NCBI GenBank assembly: GCA_032629725.1 | Contig: JAFEVB010000029.1 | Location: 682,001 to 746,000 of the forward strand | Direction of reading: 5' to 3' | Length of the DNA stretch: 64,000 bases | Source of the DNA: Gremmenia infestans | Taxonomy: Eukaryota; Ascomycota; Leotiomycetes; Helotiales; Hamatocanthoscyphaceae | Shown here: one piece after another, positions 8,612 through 20,579 of the stretch | Layout of the letters: each line of letters opens with the position of its first letter | Position numbering within the stretch: position 1 is the first letter of the stretch | Program-made: the position numbers and the translations under genes | Notes under the pieces: generated by a model | Told to the model about the DNA's origin: nothing | Databases searched by the model: none | Seen by the model: only the letters and a program-made list of their open reading frames with translations

Positions 8612-11451
8612 TCATCTGGCCTGGTTGTAACCGAAGCGAGTGAAACGGGGCGCACGAGGTACTTTGGCGTGCAAGTTTCGGGACTGAAGGGATTCTCCCA
8701 CTTCTTTTGCTTCATTCGCAGGGTAGCTAGGCGACTTTGGAGATTCGCTTTTGGCTCCCTGTGGAATTCGATTTTTTGACTTGAGCAATAGTGGCTTGAG
8801 GCTTCTAACTTCCTCTTCAAACCTCCTTAAATGAACGGTTTCGCCTACTTCTTGCAGGACATCATTGCTGTCTTGACGGCCGAATGCGCCAACGATGATT
8901 CCGCTTTTGCGAAGTCTATGCGGACCACCATCCGCGGCGTGAATGGTCACTAAGCGGCCATGATCATATCCGCTTTCTGTGAAGCGCTTGTTCTCCCATG
9001 TTATGCAGCCGCGAGAACGCAGAGCATTTATATGCTGCTTAGCGTCTAGATCGAGAGGCTCATGCATACCATGAGCCGCGATAATTTGCATTCGCAGACC
9101 TCCTGGTTTGAAGAGCTCCTCATCGGTCATCATTGGTTTTGCTGGGGCGAGCTCAACAGCGTACAAGAGATTGTAGCCAAGGCTTTGCGCGATATTTTGA
9201 CAGACAAAAGCCACTTTATTCTCTTCAGCCATTGAATCACCTGAGCTGCGTGATGTAAATGGTGAATTGGCGGATGGGCTTTTAACGTGCGGAGGCAGCT
9301 CGGGCAGAGGTGGAAGGGCAACATCCATGCTCTTCGGAATCGGAATTCTACTCTGAATATTTTTATCTTTGGGCGGCCATCCAAGAAGGGGTCGCTGTGG
9401 ATCAACATCCATAATCTGCGAAGCCTCCCGCTGTTCTGCTGACCATAGCTCGTTTTGAGGATTATCTGTAACAAAAGCATTGCTTGCCTCCTGGTAAACT
9501 TCTTCAGCACAGTCGTCATCATGTAGTGCCATGAAGTCTTCAACCGAAATATCGAAATTCGCTTGTTCAAATTCCTCATGGAGGGAAAACGCAGGCGTGT
9601 TCGGGGGATGTGGGTGAAGAGATGTGATATCCGACGAAGACCATGGCCGAGGCGAATAGGACCGGTATTTATCGGAGTCTGGAGTGACAAGATCGTAAGA
9701 ACCCACAGCGTGGTCAAACTCAGGATCAATGGTGAGCTTCTTACTCAGACTTCTGAGCCGCTGGGGATCGTGCTGACTGTCGATGAATACTGTATTATTC
9801 TCCGAATTGGCAGAAGATGGTGGTGTATTTTCTTGATAAGTAGAAAAGTAGCCCGGGCCGGGATACTCTGTAAAGCTTCCACTTGTTCCACTTGGCGGAG
9901 TCTTCGGCTCCGTAACGCGCAATGCGGAAGGTAGAAGGCTGTAATTAAGAAAGCTTCTTGCCTCGTCGTCAATTATCGACTCTTGTTGCATAGCGTCTAT
10001 TCCCTGTAACTCAGACGCGATGTGGTCTAAATCGACCATTATGCTTTGGCCCAAGTGAGACAGCTTCGTCCGATGATTGGTGTTGAAGGTATCCCGGGGA
10101 GAATAATCAAATACTGCCAAAACGCCTATGGCGACCCCATCCGGAGAAAGTAGTGGTATTGCGGCAAAGAATCTAATACGATCAAGTTCACCATTAACGA
10201 GGGGATTATCTTGGAAGCGCCAGTCCTATCAATTTTAGCAAGGGAATTGAGTCATGGACGGACGTAACAAACCAAGTGGGTGTCTAGAACAACTAAGGCG
10301 TCCGTGGTCAAAAGCGCATGTGCTCCCATGCTGATTTCACGCTTAATCTCCCCGGCGTCTTCTCTCGTTACAACTCTAAGGCGCTCAAACTCTTTGTCAA
10401 AGCAAGAGATCGATGCAAACTCCGTGTCGAGATACTCCATTGCGGAGTAAATGCATGCAGAAGCCTTCTCTTCTCCCCAACCATTCCAGGCAGGCTCGTA
10501 ACTGGCGCTCAGATCTAACCTCATCGGCTCATTTGGAGGGAAGATACTTGGGAGGTATCGAAATCTGGGACTGAGGAGAGGTGCATTAGGTAGGTGATTA
10601 AGGTTGAATTTACCCTGGGGAATGTCAGTGGAGATTCACAAAGACAGTTTGACCGGCGGTGGACAAGATGACTGATATTGCAGGTGTAATTTGGGAACAA
10701 ATCTGCTGATAAGAGCAATACTGACAGTTGCGTAATTCTGGAGCCAAGATTTCCAGTGCTCGAACAAGCCCGGGTCTTGAGTTACAAGAGAGGCAGCATA
10801 GTCAATCTGATCAGCTATTGAGCGATGAACAGCTCGAAGTTCATTATGTTCTTCTGGATAGTAATGATTGTCTTGGTCGTCTTGATGATCTTGATAGTTT
10901 CGGTCGTCTTCGCTCACCGAAACATCCGCAGTAGACCCGTCCTCTAAGGTATGGCCATGGTCCGAGTCTGTTGCATGGCTCGAGGAAGTGTGTTGAGTGT
11001 CTGATCCATAGATGATATCCGAAAGTTGCGAGCGATGCACAGCTGTCTTTGCGGGAAACGTCTTTGTGCGAGCACTATTACGACCGAATGGCTTCGCTTC
11101 GACTCTTGCCTCTGGCTTATTTTGCAAAGGTCTGATGAATGAACATGGCTGGACCAGGCTCTTAAGTTCATCATTCATCTTCTCATTCTGCGCCATAAGT
11201 TCATAATCACGTTGTAGAACCTCATTGGTGACCCCTTTGATCTCCTTTTCTTTCTTACTGAAGATTTTGCTCATGAAGCTATTGCTTGCATATCTCTTGT
11301 TCGTCTCCTGGCTTGATGATGTCTTTGATAGAAGCGTCAAAGAGCTGCTGTGAGACGAAGAGGAGGCACTAGGTGCATCTGTGGCTCTGGAGCTAATGGC
11401 AGTCTGGTCCAGAATGAGGGGAATGTTATACATGGCTCTGGTGGCATACAT
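8612..11451 (-). CDS. GAF-domain protein with long disordered regions
   Basis: Three exons on the minus strand: 11451-10726, 10614-10273 and 10225-8612, all joined in phase 0 (893 aa). Residues about 260-395 form a GAF domain, a small-molecule or sensor fold: the segment with IYSAMEYLDTEFASISCFD leads to RFFAAIPLLSPDGVAIGVL, the usual fourth-to-sixth strand pattern. The N-terminal 240 residues are Ser/Asp/Gln-rich. The C-terminal 500 include a second folded-looking block (about residues 690-830) containing FVCQNIAQSLGYNLLYAV, which may be a second divergent GAF-like region. No histidine-kinase, phosphodiesterase or DNA-binding domain follows, so the output is unknown. The start is the first ATG of exon 1; a second in-frame ATG lies 18 nt downstream. 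Confidence 0.85.
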
Positions 11452-14400
11452 TCGAAACGACGTTGTAGATCAAGGAGATGTGAAAGGCTTCCAATGAAGG
11501 TAGTTGCCAGTCTAAAGGCTATCTGTGAACGGAATTAGCAAAGCTTCATAGAGTAGAGGGCCCCAGGACCTAAAACCTACTGATTGACTTTCACTCTAGA
11601 GCCTACCGCAACGACTGGGGGCACTTGAAGTTTACCCAACTCCAGAGCAACTCAGTACTTAGCAGATCAGAAGTGAATCGATCTTCAAGAAAAGTTAGAA
11701 TACCAAGTTCCCAATGTTCTAGGACCGCTTTCACACGATTTGACATCATTTGCTCATGTATTGGTGTTCGTGCTCATATGTAGAGAATTGGGTAGGACAA
11801 GGGGGGAAAGCGGTCGGGAAGGGGGTTTTTCGCACATACCTAGAGACTTTAGCCGGTCTTGCTGCTTATCGATTATATTTTTCCAGTAGAAGGCTACCGC
11901 CCAGGGCCTAATAGCTAGGGCGCGTAAGCTAGAATACCCACCACATGGGCTGGATCAAACGCGAAGATCGGGATTCGAACGCTTTGTAAGAAAGGCACCA
12001 GTATCAGAGGACTTACCTTATTTGTACTTCCGAGACCCTCACAATCCAGTTCCTACTACCGTGGATGAAGTCGGAACGAAGCAGTTCGCGAACCTCAAAA
12101 CCAAAGAGGGATGCTAGATGTGGCGGATATCAAGATTGAATGTGGGTGTAAGGTTCATAAAGGTACAGGTATGTAAGGACGGCGACGGCGACGGCGACAC
12201 TCGGAAAAAGGCGGTAGGACGATGGGAAGAGTAGGAAGAGTAGCCCTATTACAACATTAGTGAATTAGTGCATATAGTTGAAGACGAAGTTCGAAAGTCG
12301 TAGCAGATTCACAACTGGGAAGAGGGGTAATATTAGTATCCGAATGATGGGAAGGAATACCCTCAATTCTGCTGCTGCCCTTTCGCCGCGCCAAAACCAA
12401 CCCCTCGACGGCACAAGTTGCTTATGATGGTTCTAGAAAAGAGAATAATGAAGATAGACTGGCCTTTTCTGCCCGGCTAAAAATGCCACTTAGTATCAAC
12501 ACATCAGTCCTAGGATGGGACACCGCGGAGCATATAATTGTCGTATCCTATGTGTCGCACAGGACAATAGACGCGGTTGATATGAACGCGTTGCTGCGGC
12601 AATGAAAGATGGCAAAGACGCAGGAGTTGAGGCGATATGTGGCCCAAGACAGGTTCTATTCACAATATTCGTTCTGAGACGGCAGAACAGGCGGCTCCAA
12701 AGAGATGGATATCTGGGGTCTTTGAATGCCTCCAGTAACACAATTGGACCATGAACAAAATATTGCCGAATAGGGAAAAAAAGGCAAGACAGCTTTGTGC
12801 AACGCTTTCTATCCTTGTAGGATGTGCAGCTCATGCGGACTGCAGTGGTGGAGTGTGGGCTTCTCGACTAGTGACACTGTGTAAGTTGTAGTTGTAGCAC
12901 TGTAATGCAACTGAGGGAAACCCTATTTGACCTACCTAGGCTCTCAAAGGTACTTGTATACATGAGTAAGAAATCTGAAGACAAAAGACCCGGCCTAGAT
13001 GCTGATGCTGGATGATGAGATGTCACGGAATGAAAAGTCTAAGCGTTGGTCGGCTTGTCATTTATGATATGAGGAGTGCAAAGGCGGGAGACCCTGAGTT
13101 AATGGGGTCTCAGATAGGACGGTATATCAAGCTGGCAAAGAGTGGTTGAGCATGAGCATACTGTATCATTCAGGCCGCGCCTTCCTGGTCTTGGAGCTCG
13201 TGTTGAACACCCATCATATCCCAAACCAATAAAGACTAGGTAGGTACCTATCAAAGGTATCTACAAGTACGCTCGGGAAGGTAATCACGACCAGAGCAGA
13301 ACTCACGGCATAGCATCTCGCCGCAGAGAGTCGGAGAGTCTGAATGCCCGTTCTTCCTTGCTTCTTCACCACAACATAACTCTATGTTCTATCCCGTCCG
13401 ATCTCCCCAGTAATCTGCAGTGCTACAGGTACCATCTTGCGGGCGGCATCTCATGGGGCGCTCCTGTGTAGCACTTCATAATGTTCGGGTCCGGGTCCGA
13501 GTCGCTGGTGAGCGATGAGATGAGATGAGAGTGAGGCGAGGCGAGGGGGTCTCGGGGGTGAGTGAGGTTGGGTTGGTGGCGGCACTGGCGGGCGGGGAAG
13601 CAATGAAAAGAAAAGGAGCTGCCGATCTGGTGGGAACGGTACGAGTACGGTGCAGGCCAAGGCCACGCCCCAGCACAAAGAAAGACATGCGGTTCTCCCA
13701 CGACCACGACCTAAAGTCAAGCTCTACTCTACCTGGACTCGAGTCACTCGGCCTCGTACCTGAAATACTGCATCTTTGACAGTTTCACTGAACAAGCGGT
13801 GGGTATACGTATCTTGGGATCGTGCAAGTGCTCTTTTCCTCTGCGACGTTTCATGGGTTTGTTGTCACAATCCCATATTTACAGTTGCCGTCCGCTCATA
13901 TTTGGCATCTCCGTCACAATTTTCGAGGTCCCTCTAGTTCATGTTGCTTTTTGTTGCTTTTTATTGTCTCTGATCGCCGTCAATATTCATAGGCAACTAC
14001 TAGGGTTGCTGCTTGGTTACCATGCTGTATTTGCTTTTGTCCGAAACGGCCTCAGCCTTGAATGAAACCTTTCCAGTATACCATAGATTCTGTTCGGGAA
14101 ACGCGCACTCTGCACTGCCAATATGTATTGTTTCTCTCCACGTTCTGTGGTGATGGCTACAGCGAGATTCCCACGAAAGACAAACTTCTAAAGGACTTCT
14201 AGAATGTTGTGCAAATGTGCAGATCGTCGCTGTCACTCAATACAGATATCATCGGACGAAGTCGCCGAAGTCACTAACCCTCGCGCGTTACTATATCACC
14301 ATGTGATATTATACCCATTTTGGCTCAAATCGCTTCACCAAATCACTGGATGGGATCATAACACATGCACATTCCCGTCTACCCGTTGCTGGGAACACTG

Positions 14401-15416
14401 CTTTGGGACTACACGACAGGTTTGACAAGATGCAAATATCCGGTGTCACTCACATGTCAGCCTCTGCCGATATTCTCGTCATTTTTAAGTTGGCTGTGTG
14501 CACTGATTTGCATAGAGAAGAGGCTCGACACCGAGGGTCGGAGTCAACACACCATCTGCACGTCATTCTTAGTAACAAATATGGTAAGACTCTGTACTAT
14601 ATTGATGCAACCTTTTGCCCAGATAGAAATTTGTCAATGGCATAAGAGATTTCGTTGTGTATAAGTCCTGATATCTACGACCATAAGAGATCGTCTGAAA
14701 GTTTCCGGTGCCGCAAAACGACCAGAATCTTCCGTGCCTATTGCCATTCATGGGGGTATCTTCTCCGACAGAGTTCAGAACACATATTCTAATACTTTTA
14801 GTCTTGAATTGCTGACTGAAGTAACGATTCCACGGGCATGGGACCAAAAGGATTTCTCAAGACATGAACCTCGACCCTCATAGGAGGAAGTAAGAGGTCT
14901 TTCCAAAGCTGGATTCGAACCCAAAAAGAGGAAATCGAAAGCATTGTGAGTGGAATGTTATGTATGTCAAGAGTTTTTGGTTTTTTAGTTACTCATAAGA
15001 GATCTACCAATTGTTGTGCCTGGTGAATTTTGTCCCAGCCCAACACAACAATAACCTCCTTCCATGCCTGAAACCTTTAGGTTGAAGGTTTTAGAATCGC
15101 AAATAAGATATAGATTAAGAAAAATATTGAACGTGAACCTGTAGATGCTATGTAATTAGACGATAACAGACTTCATTTGGATCACGACGTGATGTCGAGT
15201 GACTAGCGCGTTTAGGGTCCGAGCACTACGCGTTGTCCAGCAAGGAATGTGCTGGCTAGCATACCTGAACATATATTTAACATCCACACGTTCACCACTT
15301 TATCTTCTTTCGAGGATAAAGTTCCTCCTTGGTCGCAGTTCTTCAAGCTTTCCAGACCTTCATCATCCGCCCTCCCAAATATTTTTATTGGACTCCGAGA
15401 AGCATCATATCACATT
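11452..15416. other. 4-kb gene-free spacer
   Basis: The longest empty stretch in the window. Open frames are short, lack domains and do not join by plausible introns. It holds a GGCGAC triplicate at 12181-12198, copies of the recurrent TAGGTAGG motif near 12930 and 13240, and two isolated tRNA B-box-like strings near 11970 and 14915 that do not fold into tRNAs. The start proximal to the MYND gene serves as its promoter. A fast-evolving or non-coding gene could be missed. Confidence 0.5.
12181..12198 (+). repeat. GGCGAC x3
   Basis: Three perfect copies of a 6-bp unit in the gene-free spacer. No function is evident. Confidence 0.8.
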
Positions 15417-16434
15417 ATGGCTCAACGAGAAGTTACTGGAGTCTCACTTGCAGATATGCGTCGTATGATGGCCGGGGGGAATGGCTCTGAAGCGTTCAAC
15501 AAGCCAAAGTGTGCAGTCTGCAACATTATCGAGACGGATGACCGGAAACTATTGACCTGTGGACGCTGCAAGAAGACCCGATACTGCAGTAAGTCCCCCG
15601 GTCTCCAAGACCAAACACCCGGGATTAACTATCTTTAGGCAAGGACTGCCAAGCAGAGAACTGGGGAACCCACAAGTCAACCTGCAAAGCGCAAAATTAT
15701 ATTCTCAAAATCTCCCTCTGCCCCACGGAAATCACCAACCTCTCGGCAACCCGCACGCTCTCCTGCCCCTCAACCGCAACGTTCGAGCAGTTACACCGCG
15801 CCCTACAAATCGCTTTTGGCTGGGCCAGCACGCACACCTACGATTTCAAAATCATAGATCCAAACGTGCAACCAGAGCCCCTACCCGACATGATGGCATA
15901 CAGGACGCCGCCCAGTTCGGCGATAAGCCGATACCAGACGCAGGACCGAGACAGAACCTCTTGCGGATCATCGAGAAAGACCCAATGGGGCCAGGTAGTT
16001 TTGCTTCCGCCAAAGGATTAGACTCGATGCACAATCGAGATCGTGTACATTCCCAGACTCCTGAAATAGATAGCAAGAAGATCAAACTTAGCAAAGTGCT
16101 AGAGAATAAGGAAAATGAAAGCGCAAAAATTGCGTACGAGTATGATTTTGGTGATTGCTGGCAGCACACGGTTGAGGTTGTGGGGAGAGCGGAAGCGAGT
16201 AAGGGGTTTTTGTGTTTGGAGGGCGAGGGACATGGTGTTGCGGAGGATGTGGGAGCCGATCAGGGTTGGTTGAAGCTGAGAGAGGCATATAGAACTGCGA
16301 ATCCCACTACGGAGCAAAGGGAGAAGAGAAGTTGGTTTGAGAGCGGGGCCAGTAACAATGACCCGAAGGGACTTGGAAAAGGGAGGGAGTGGGAGTGGGA
16401 TATGAATGCTGTCAATGCTAAGTTGCGGCGCTGA
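15417..16434 (+). CDS. MYND zinc finger / pRiA4b ORF-3-like protein, internal frame unresolved
   Basis: Exon 1 is 15417-15588 and joins at 15639 across a 50-nt intron, completing a MYND finger with Cys pairs in CAVCNIIE and CGRCKKTRYC followed by KDCQAENWGTHKSTC. Downstream is a pRiA4b ORF-3-type domain (TFEQLHRALQIAFGWA, then YEYDFGDCWQHTVEVVGR, then CLEGEGHGVAEDVG). The MYND plus pRiA4b combination occurs in other fungal proteins. Function is unknown; MYND fingers bind proline-rich peptides. The reading frame changes between about 15865 and 15955. A weak 89-nt intron (15866-15954) would restore phase, but its GTGCAA donor is poor and the sequence removed looks coding. A 1-nt indel is equally possible. 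The start ATG follows a CT-rich leader; an upstream in-frame extension is less protein-like. Confidence 0.8.
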
Positions 16435-16536
16435 TTTGTAACGGCATTTTGGATACAGAGATTCCGAAGTAGAAACAGACTGGTATTAGCTAAACGTAAC
16501 GACATACCTGCAAATTACTCATCCCATGTCATGAAA

Positions 16537-17562
16537 TCACTCCTTTTCATCTGCCTCATCCTCGCTATCTTCTTCATCTTCATCTTCATCGTCTTCAGCC
16601 TCTTGGACACAAGACTCCCTAACTTCCACTGAACTTTCCTCCGAACTACTCGAGCCCCGATGCGTCAGCACAGGCGGCTCAACATCCGTCGGCTTCCAAG
16701 CCGTGCTAATGGGAGACTGCATCGACTCTAACTTGCTGATAGAATGCCGGGGCGTCTTGATTTCAAATCCAGATCCTGGGGCTCGTCGCCAGGTTGTTGA
16801 GGTAGGTGATTGCATGAGTGTTGGTGTCTCAATTGCATGTTCCGTTTCTGGGATGGTGAGAGGAGCTGGTACAGCTTTCTCCTTTTCTTTTGGCGGCTCT
16901 GCCTCTCCTACTCCATCGAACGTCTCAACGGGTGGTGTCTTCTTGTTATCCTTTGCCTTTTGAGCTGCTTCTTGTCCGGCTTGTCTTAATGCTAGGGATA
17001 TAGTCGTAGGCGCGCCGCCTGTCGGAGGCTTCGAGTCCGAGACTGGAGTTTCTGCAGATTTCGAACTTGCCGCTGGGGCTTTGGGGGCTGTTGGAGTGGG
17101 CGCAGAACCGGGCTTCTTGTTCTCTTGGGCAGCTATCACTGCGTCTGAGAGTTTGGATAGGGGTGTCGAGGGTCCGGCTTTTACTGCCTTATTCTTTACG
17201 ATCTTGACGTGCTGCTTCAGCTCACCGTATTCGTTCCAGTCCTCGATTTCAACGAGATCCTGCGTGGGAGTTAATGACTGTATATCTTGCCGGGAAGGGG
17301 GAGGACGGACCCCCACTACGAAACCCTCTTGTACCAACCCAGGTATCTTCCTCACACGCCCAGATTCATCTTTTCCTGCTCTACGGCCCCATATCTGGCG
17401 GGCTTTCTCATCTGTAGCGATGTCGAGGGCTTTGAAAGGGATCTTGTTGGCTTTTAAGATCGTCTCGAGGCGGGAGGTCGCTGTGACAATATGGGACGAT
17501 CCAGATGTCAGAGACGTGTAGAGGTAGAGAGCCGGGTCTGAGTAATATGGATTATCTGACAT
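16537..17562 (-). CDS. SH3BGR-like thioredoxin-fold protein with acidic tail
   Basis: A single-exon 341-aa protein. Residues 10-110 resemble the SH3-binding glutamic-acid-rich (SH3BGR) branch of the thioredoxin fold: LYLYTSLTSG, then a helix that ends LKANKIPFKALDIATDEKAR, then IPGLVQEGFVVG. The CxxC redox motif is absent, as in that family. The middle (about 150-310) is Pro/Ala/Thr-rich and low complexity. The last 25 residues are almost all Asp/Glu. The cellular role is unknown; the family is thought to act as protein-binding adaptors. The ends of this gene and of the neighbouring MYND gene lie about 100 bp apart in convergent orientation. Confidence 0.8.
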   Translation of the reverse strand: MSDNPYYSDPALYLYTSLTSGSSHIVTATSRLETILKANKIPFKALDIATDEKARQIWGRRAGKDESGRVRKIPGLVQEGFVVGVRPPPSRQDIQSLTPTQDLVEIEDWNEYGELKQHVKIVKNKAVKAGPSTPLSKLSDAVIAAQENKKPGSAPTPTAPKAPAASSKSAETPVSDSKPPTGGAPTTISLALRQAGQEAAQKAKDNKKTPPVETFDGVGEAEPPKEKEKAVPAPLTIPETEHAIETPTLMQSPTSTTWRRAPGSGFEIKTPRHSISKLESMQSPISTAWKPTDVEPPVLTHRGSSSSEESSVEVRESCVQEAEDDEDEDEEDSEDEADEKE

Positions 17563-17967
17563 GTTGAAAGCGTGTGGTGAAGTTGTTGGGTAGAGAAAGC
17601 CGTATGAGATTAGCTAGCTGTACTGTAAATGGTCTGGTCTGGTGTTGTCGATTCAGACCGATCAACCTCTTGTTTCACAATTGGGTGAACGAGCGAGCCA
17701 TGACTACCTTAACTACCTACCTTCTCTGCACAAAAAATGTCTCGTGAGCATTTACTCTAGGCTTTAGGGCAAAAATATTACATTAGGCCGTTTATAAAAA
17801 GAGCAAGATACCTTACCATTGGTACACGTCGCACGTCTTCAGGCCCACGCGTTATCATTATCGGCGCTTAAAGTACAGTATGGGAGCTTCGTTGAGGTCA
17901 TAGTCATGCTGTGGCGACCTCGGCTCTCCTGTGCTTAACTATTTCTCTCTGTACAACTCGCACTATA
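17563..17967. other. divergent promoter region
   Basis: About 400 bp between two divergently transcribed genes (SH3BGR-like and 2-hydroxyacyl-CoA lyase), so it must hold both promoters. It contains one AACTACCTACC copy of the recurrent intergenic motif near 17710. No clear TATA box was assigned. Confidence 0.5.
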
Positions 17968-19802
17968 ATGGTATCGCCCACGGGAGCTGCCTTGATAGCT
18001 CGGGCTCTGCATGAATTAGGTGTAAAGGTCATATTTGGACTTGTTGGGATCCCAGTGGTTCAAATTGCAGAAGAGGCAATTGCTCTGGGTATCAGGTTCA
18101 TTGCCTTTCGAAACGAGCAATCTGCTTCCTACGCTGCTACAGCATATGGCTATTTGACGGGCAGACCGGGCGTTTGCCTAGTCGTGGGAGGTCCAGGAGT
18201 TCTCCATGCTATGGCTGGAATTGGCAATTCGTCTGCAAATGCCTTTCCTTTACTGCTATTAGCTGGCTCCAGCGAGACACATTTAGTCACTAAGGGGGCT
18301 TTCCAGGAGATGGATGCCATTTCACTTCTTACTCCCCATACGAAGATTGCAGTTCGGTCAAGTCTCGATTCGATACCCCAGAGTCTGACGAATGCCTATA
18401 AAACGTCATTTTATGGGAGATCAGGCCCCAGTTTCGTTGATCTATCGGCAGATGTCATCCAAGGAGAGGCGGAAGAGATAGCGACACGCATTGTGCCAGC
18501 ACCTCCAAGAGCTGCCTCAGATCCAGAGAAAATCCAGAGCATTGTACAACTTCTCAAGTCCGCTAGAGCGCCTCTTGTGATTGTTGGAAAGGGAGCTGCA
18601 TATTCGCAAGCGGAAGCTGCAATTCGGAAGCTGATCGACCAGAGCAAGATCCCTTTCTTACCTACACCTATGGGAAAAGGTGTCATTCCCGATTCTCATC
18701 CATCAAACACCGCTACCGCGAGATCTGCTGCTCTGAAGGGAGCAGATGTCGTCTTGATCCTAGGAGCAAGATTGAACTGGATTCTACACTTTGGAGAAGA
18801 TCCAAGATGGAGCCCTGATGTGAAGATCATCCAGGTCGATATCTCAGCAGAAGAATTGGGTAAGAATAATGGTGATCCAGCATTGGGCGTCATTGGAGAT
18901 GTCAAAGCCGTGACTACTCAACTCACCGAAGCTCTTGGAAAATGGGAATACAACATATCTTTAGAGTATGTAAAGTCACTGAAGGCCAGTGCTGCCAAGA
19001 ACGAGGCCAGAGCAGCAAAAGCTGCGAAAGTGGACAAGATTCCCATGACTTACGCAAGGACTTTTAATGTGATCAAGGAAACGCTCGATGCGTTGTCGCA
19101 GCCAGGAGATGGTGGTGTTGTCTATGTCTCTGAGGGAGCAAATACCATGGATATTTCCAGGAGCGCATTCCCAGTTGAGCACCCACGGCTACGTCTCGAT
19201 GCAGGCACACATGCAACTATGGGCGTTGGTCTTGGATACGCAATTGCAGCTCACTGTGCCTACAATTTCCCTTCCCCGGAAGCTACATCCGGACCGAAAA
19301 CATGTCACAAGAAAGTCGTTTGCCTTGAAGGTGACTCGGCGTTTGGTTTCTCCTTGGCTGAGGTTGAGACGATGGCGAGATACCGGATGGATATCTTGAT
19401 TTTCGTCATCAATAATGGAGGGGTATATCACGGGGACAGTGACGATTCGGATGCATGGTTACAGTTACAGAATAATACGATCGAGGGGAACTCTCAGGGT
19501 GGGCTTCGAAGTTCCAGCTTAGGTTGGGAAGTTGGATATGAGAAAGTTGCAGAGATGTGCGGTGGGAAAGGATACCTAGTCCGCACACCAGAAGAGCTTG
19601 CAAAAGCTACAGAAGAGGGCTTCAAAGCATCTGTTCCAGTAGTAGTAAACGTGATTATCGAAGCAGGACAAGCGCAGAAACTGGTAAGTCAATCCGTTTG
19701 CATCTCCCCATCTTGAACGTGGGCTCGTGACTGACACCAGGCTAGGAATTTGCTTGGCAGAGCAATTCAAAAAAGACAAAGAAGAAAGAGTCCAGGTTGT
19801 AA
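17968..19802 (+). CDS. peroxisomal 2-hydroxyacyl-CoA lyase / oxalyl-CoA decarboxylase family
   Basis: A thiamine-diphosphate enzyme that cleaves 2-hydroxyacyl-CoA (alpha-oxidation) or decarboxylates oxalyl-CoA. Exons 17968-19683 and 19746-19802 give 590 aa. The N-terminal pyrimidine-binding domain carries the catalytic Glu in FRNEQSASYAA; the central domain has LLVIVGKGAAYSQA-like nucleotide-fold sequence. The C-terminal domain has the ThDP motif starting GDSAFGFSLAEVET and ending VINNGGVYHG. The second exon encodes only 18 residues, K-rich and ending Ser-Arg-Leu, a canonical PTS1 peroxisomal signal. Without splicing the protein would end differently and lack PTS1. The frame is open upstream of 17968 but only from a GTG, so the ATG at 17968 is the start. 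Which substrate is used cannot be read from the sequence. Confidence 0.93.
19684..19745 (+). other. 62-nt intron controlling the PTS1 tail
   Basis: Donor GTAAGT, acceptor GGCTAG. Splicing joins the enzyme body to the last exon encoding the SRL tail. Retention adds a different short tail and a stop at 19714-19716. An upstream CAG at 19738-19740 would bring in TAG soon after. Confidence 0.85.
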
Positions 19803-20141
19803 AAGTGTCTTCTAGGCGTGCTGGGGTCAAGAAGAAACAATGCGAATGCGGCTGCCTGCACATGTATATGTACAATATCTCAAGCGAGACCAGAAACTAC
19901 AGATGCTGAAATAATAACATGAAGAAACATCACGTTGAAGGCCCGTCATGCAGTCACAAGTGCCATTTCCGTACGAAAGTCTTTGAGCTGTGGTGCTTTT
20001 GGAAACCGGGGATGCCTTTAGTTCGCGCATGATGCCGTTGACCCCCTGCTTTTAGTAGCTCAAGGTAGGGACATGAGTTCAATGTAAGTCCAAATTACAT
20101 ATAACACTGCCTCTTCTCCCCAAATACCCAAGCTCTTTCCC

Positions 20142-20579
20142 TTAGTTCAACCTCAATACGCTACTTGCTCCAGCAATAGCAGAATCAACATTCGCATCAA
20201 CGGCGCAGTCCATGTCTAACATGCACTTGTACATCTCGCGGAAGAAATCCCCCAAACGCAAATACATCACCATCGACAAGACCACCTGCCCCATCTCCCC
20301 AGCATCCCCACCACGCTCGCCCAAAACCCGCGCCTCGATGTTCATCAACGCAAACCACGTCTCCGTGAACATATCTCCCTCTGCAATATGGAGCTCCCCT
20401 CCCACCTCACCACACTGGTCTATATACAGGCCCCCATCACCATTAACACAACCCTCCCCATCAATCTTCATATCTTCCCCCCAACTGGCCCACCCCACCC
20501 ACCGCGCCGCCTCAGAACTCGACCTCCTCACCTCGCTATCCAAAAACCTCCACCCCACAACCCTCGACATCCGATCTAG
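20142..20579 (-). CDS. unrecognised minus-strand ORF, probably a C-terminal exon
   Basis: This frame reads as a helical, soluble protein: it contains MFTETWFALMNIEARVLG, then MGQVVLSMVMYLRLGDFF, and ends ASSVLRLN. A good acceptor (TTTTTCTAG) sits at about 20580 on this strand, so upstream exons should lie to the right, but that region reads better on the plus strand. No family is recognised. It overlaps the plus-strand candidate, so at most one of the two is likely correct over 20447-20579. Confidence 0.4.
   Translation of the reverse strand, partial: LDRMSRVVGWRFLDSEVRRSSSEAARWVGWASWGEDMKIDGEGCVNGDGGLYIDQCGEVGGELHIAEGDMFTETWFALMNIEARVLGERGGDAGEMGQVVLSMVMYLRLGDFFREMYKCMLDMDCAVDANVDSAIAGASSVLRLN

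Noticed and set aside
11960..12010. Second T-arm-like string (GGGATTCGAACG)
   Set aside because: The arm does not pair and no cloverleaf can be drawn.
13423..14065. Overlapping 60-95 codon frames on both strands
   Set aside because: Composition is low complexity or Cys/Leu-rich without pattern, and no splice joins make a longer protein.
14905..14935. GGATTCGAACCC string resembling a reversed tRNA T-arm
   Set aside because: The five-base stem around it does not pair and no A-box or acceptor stem lies at the right distance on either strand.
17911..17967. Hydrophobic N-terminal extension of the 2-hydroxyacyl-CoA lyase
   Set aside because: It begins with GTG, not ATG, and the family start fits the ATG at 17968.
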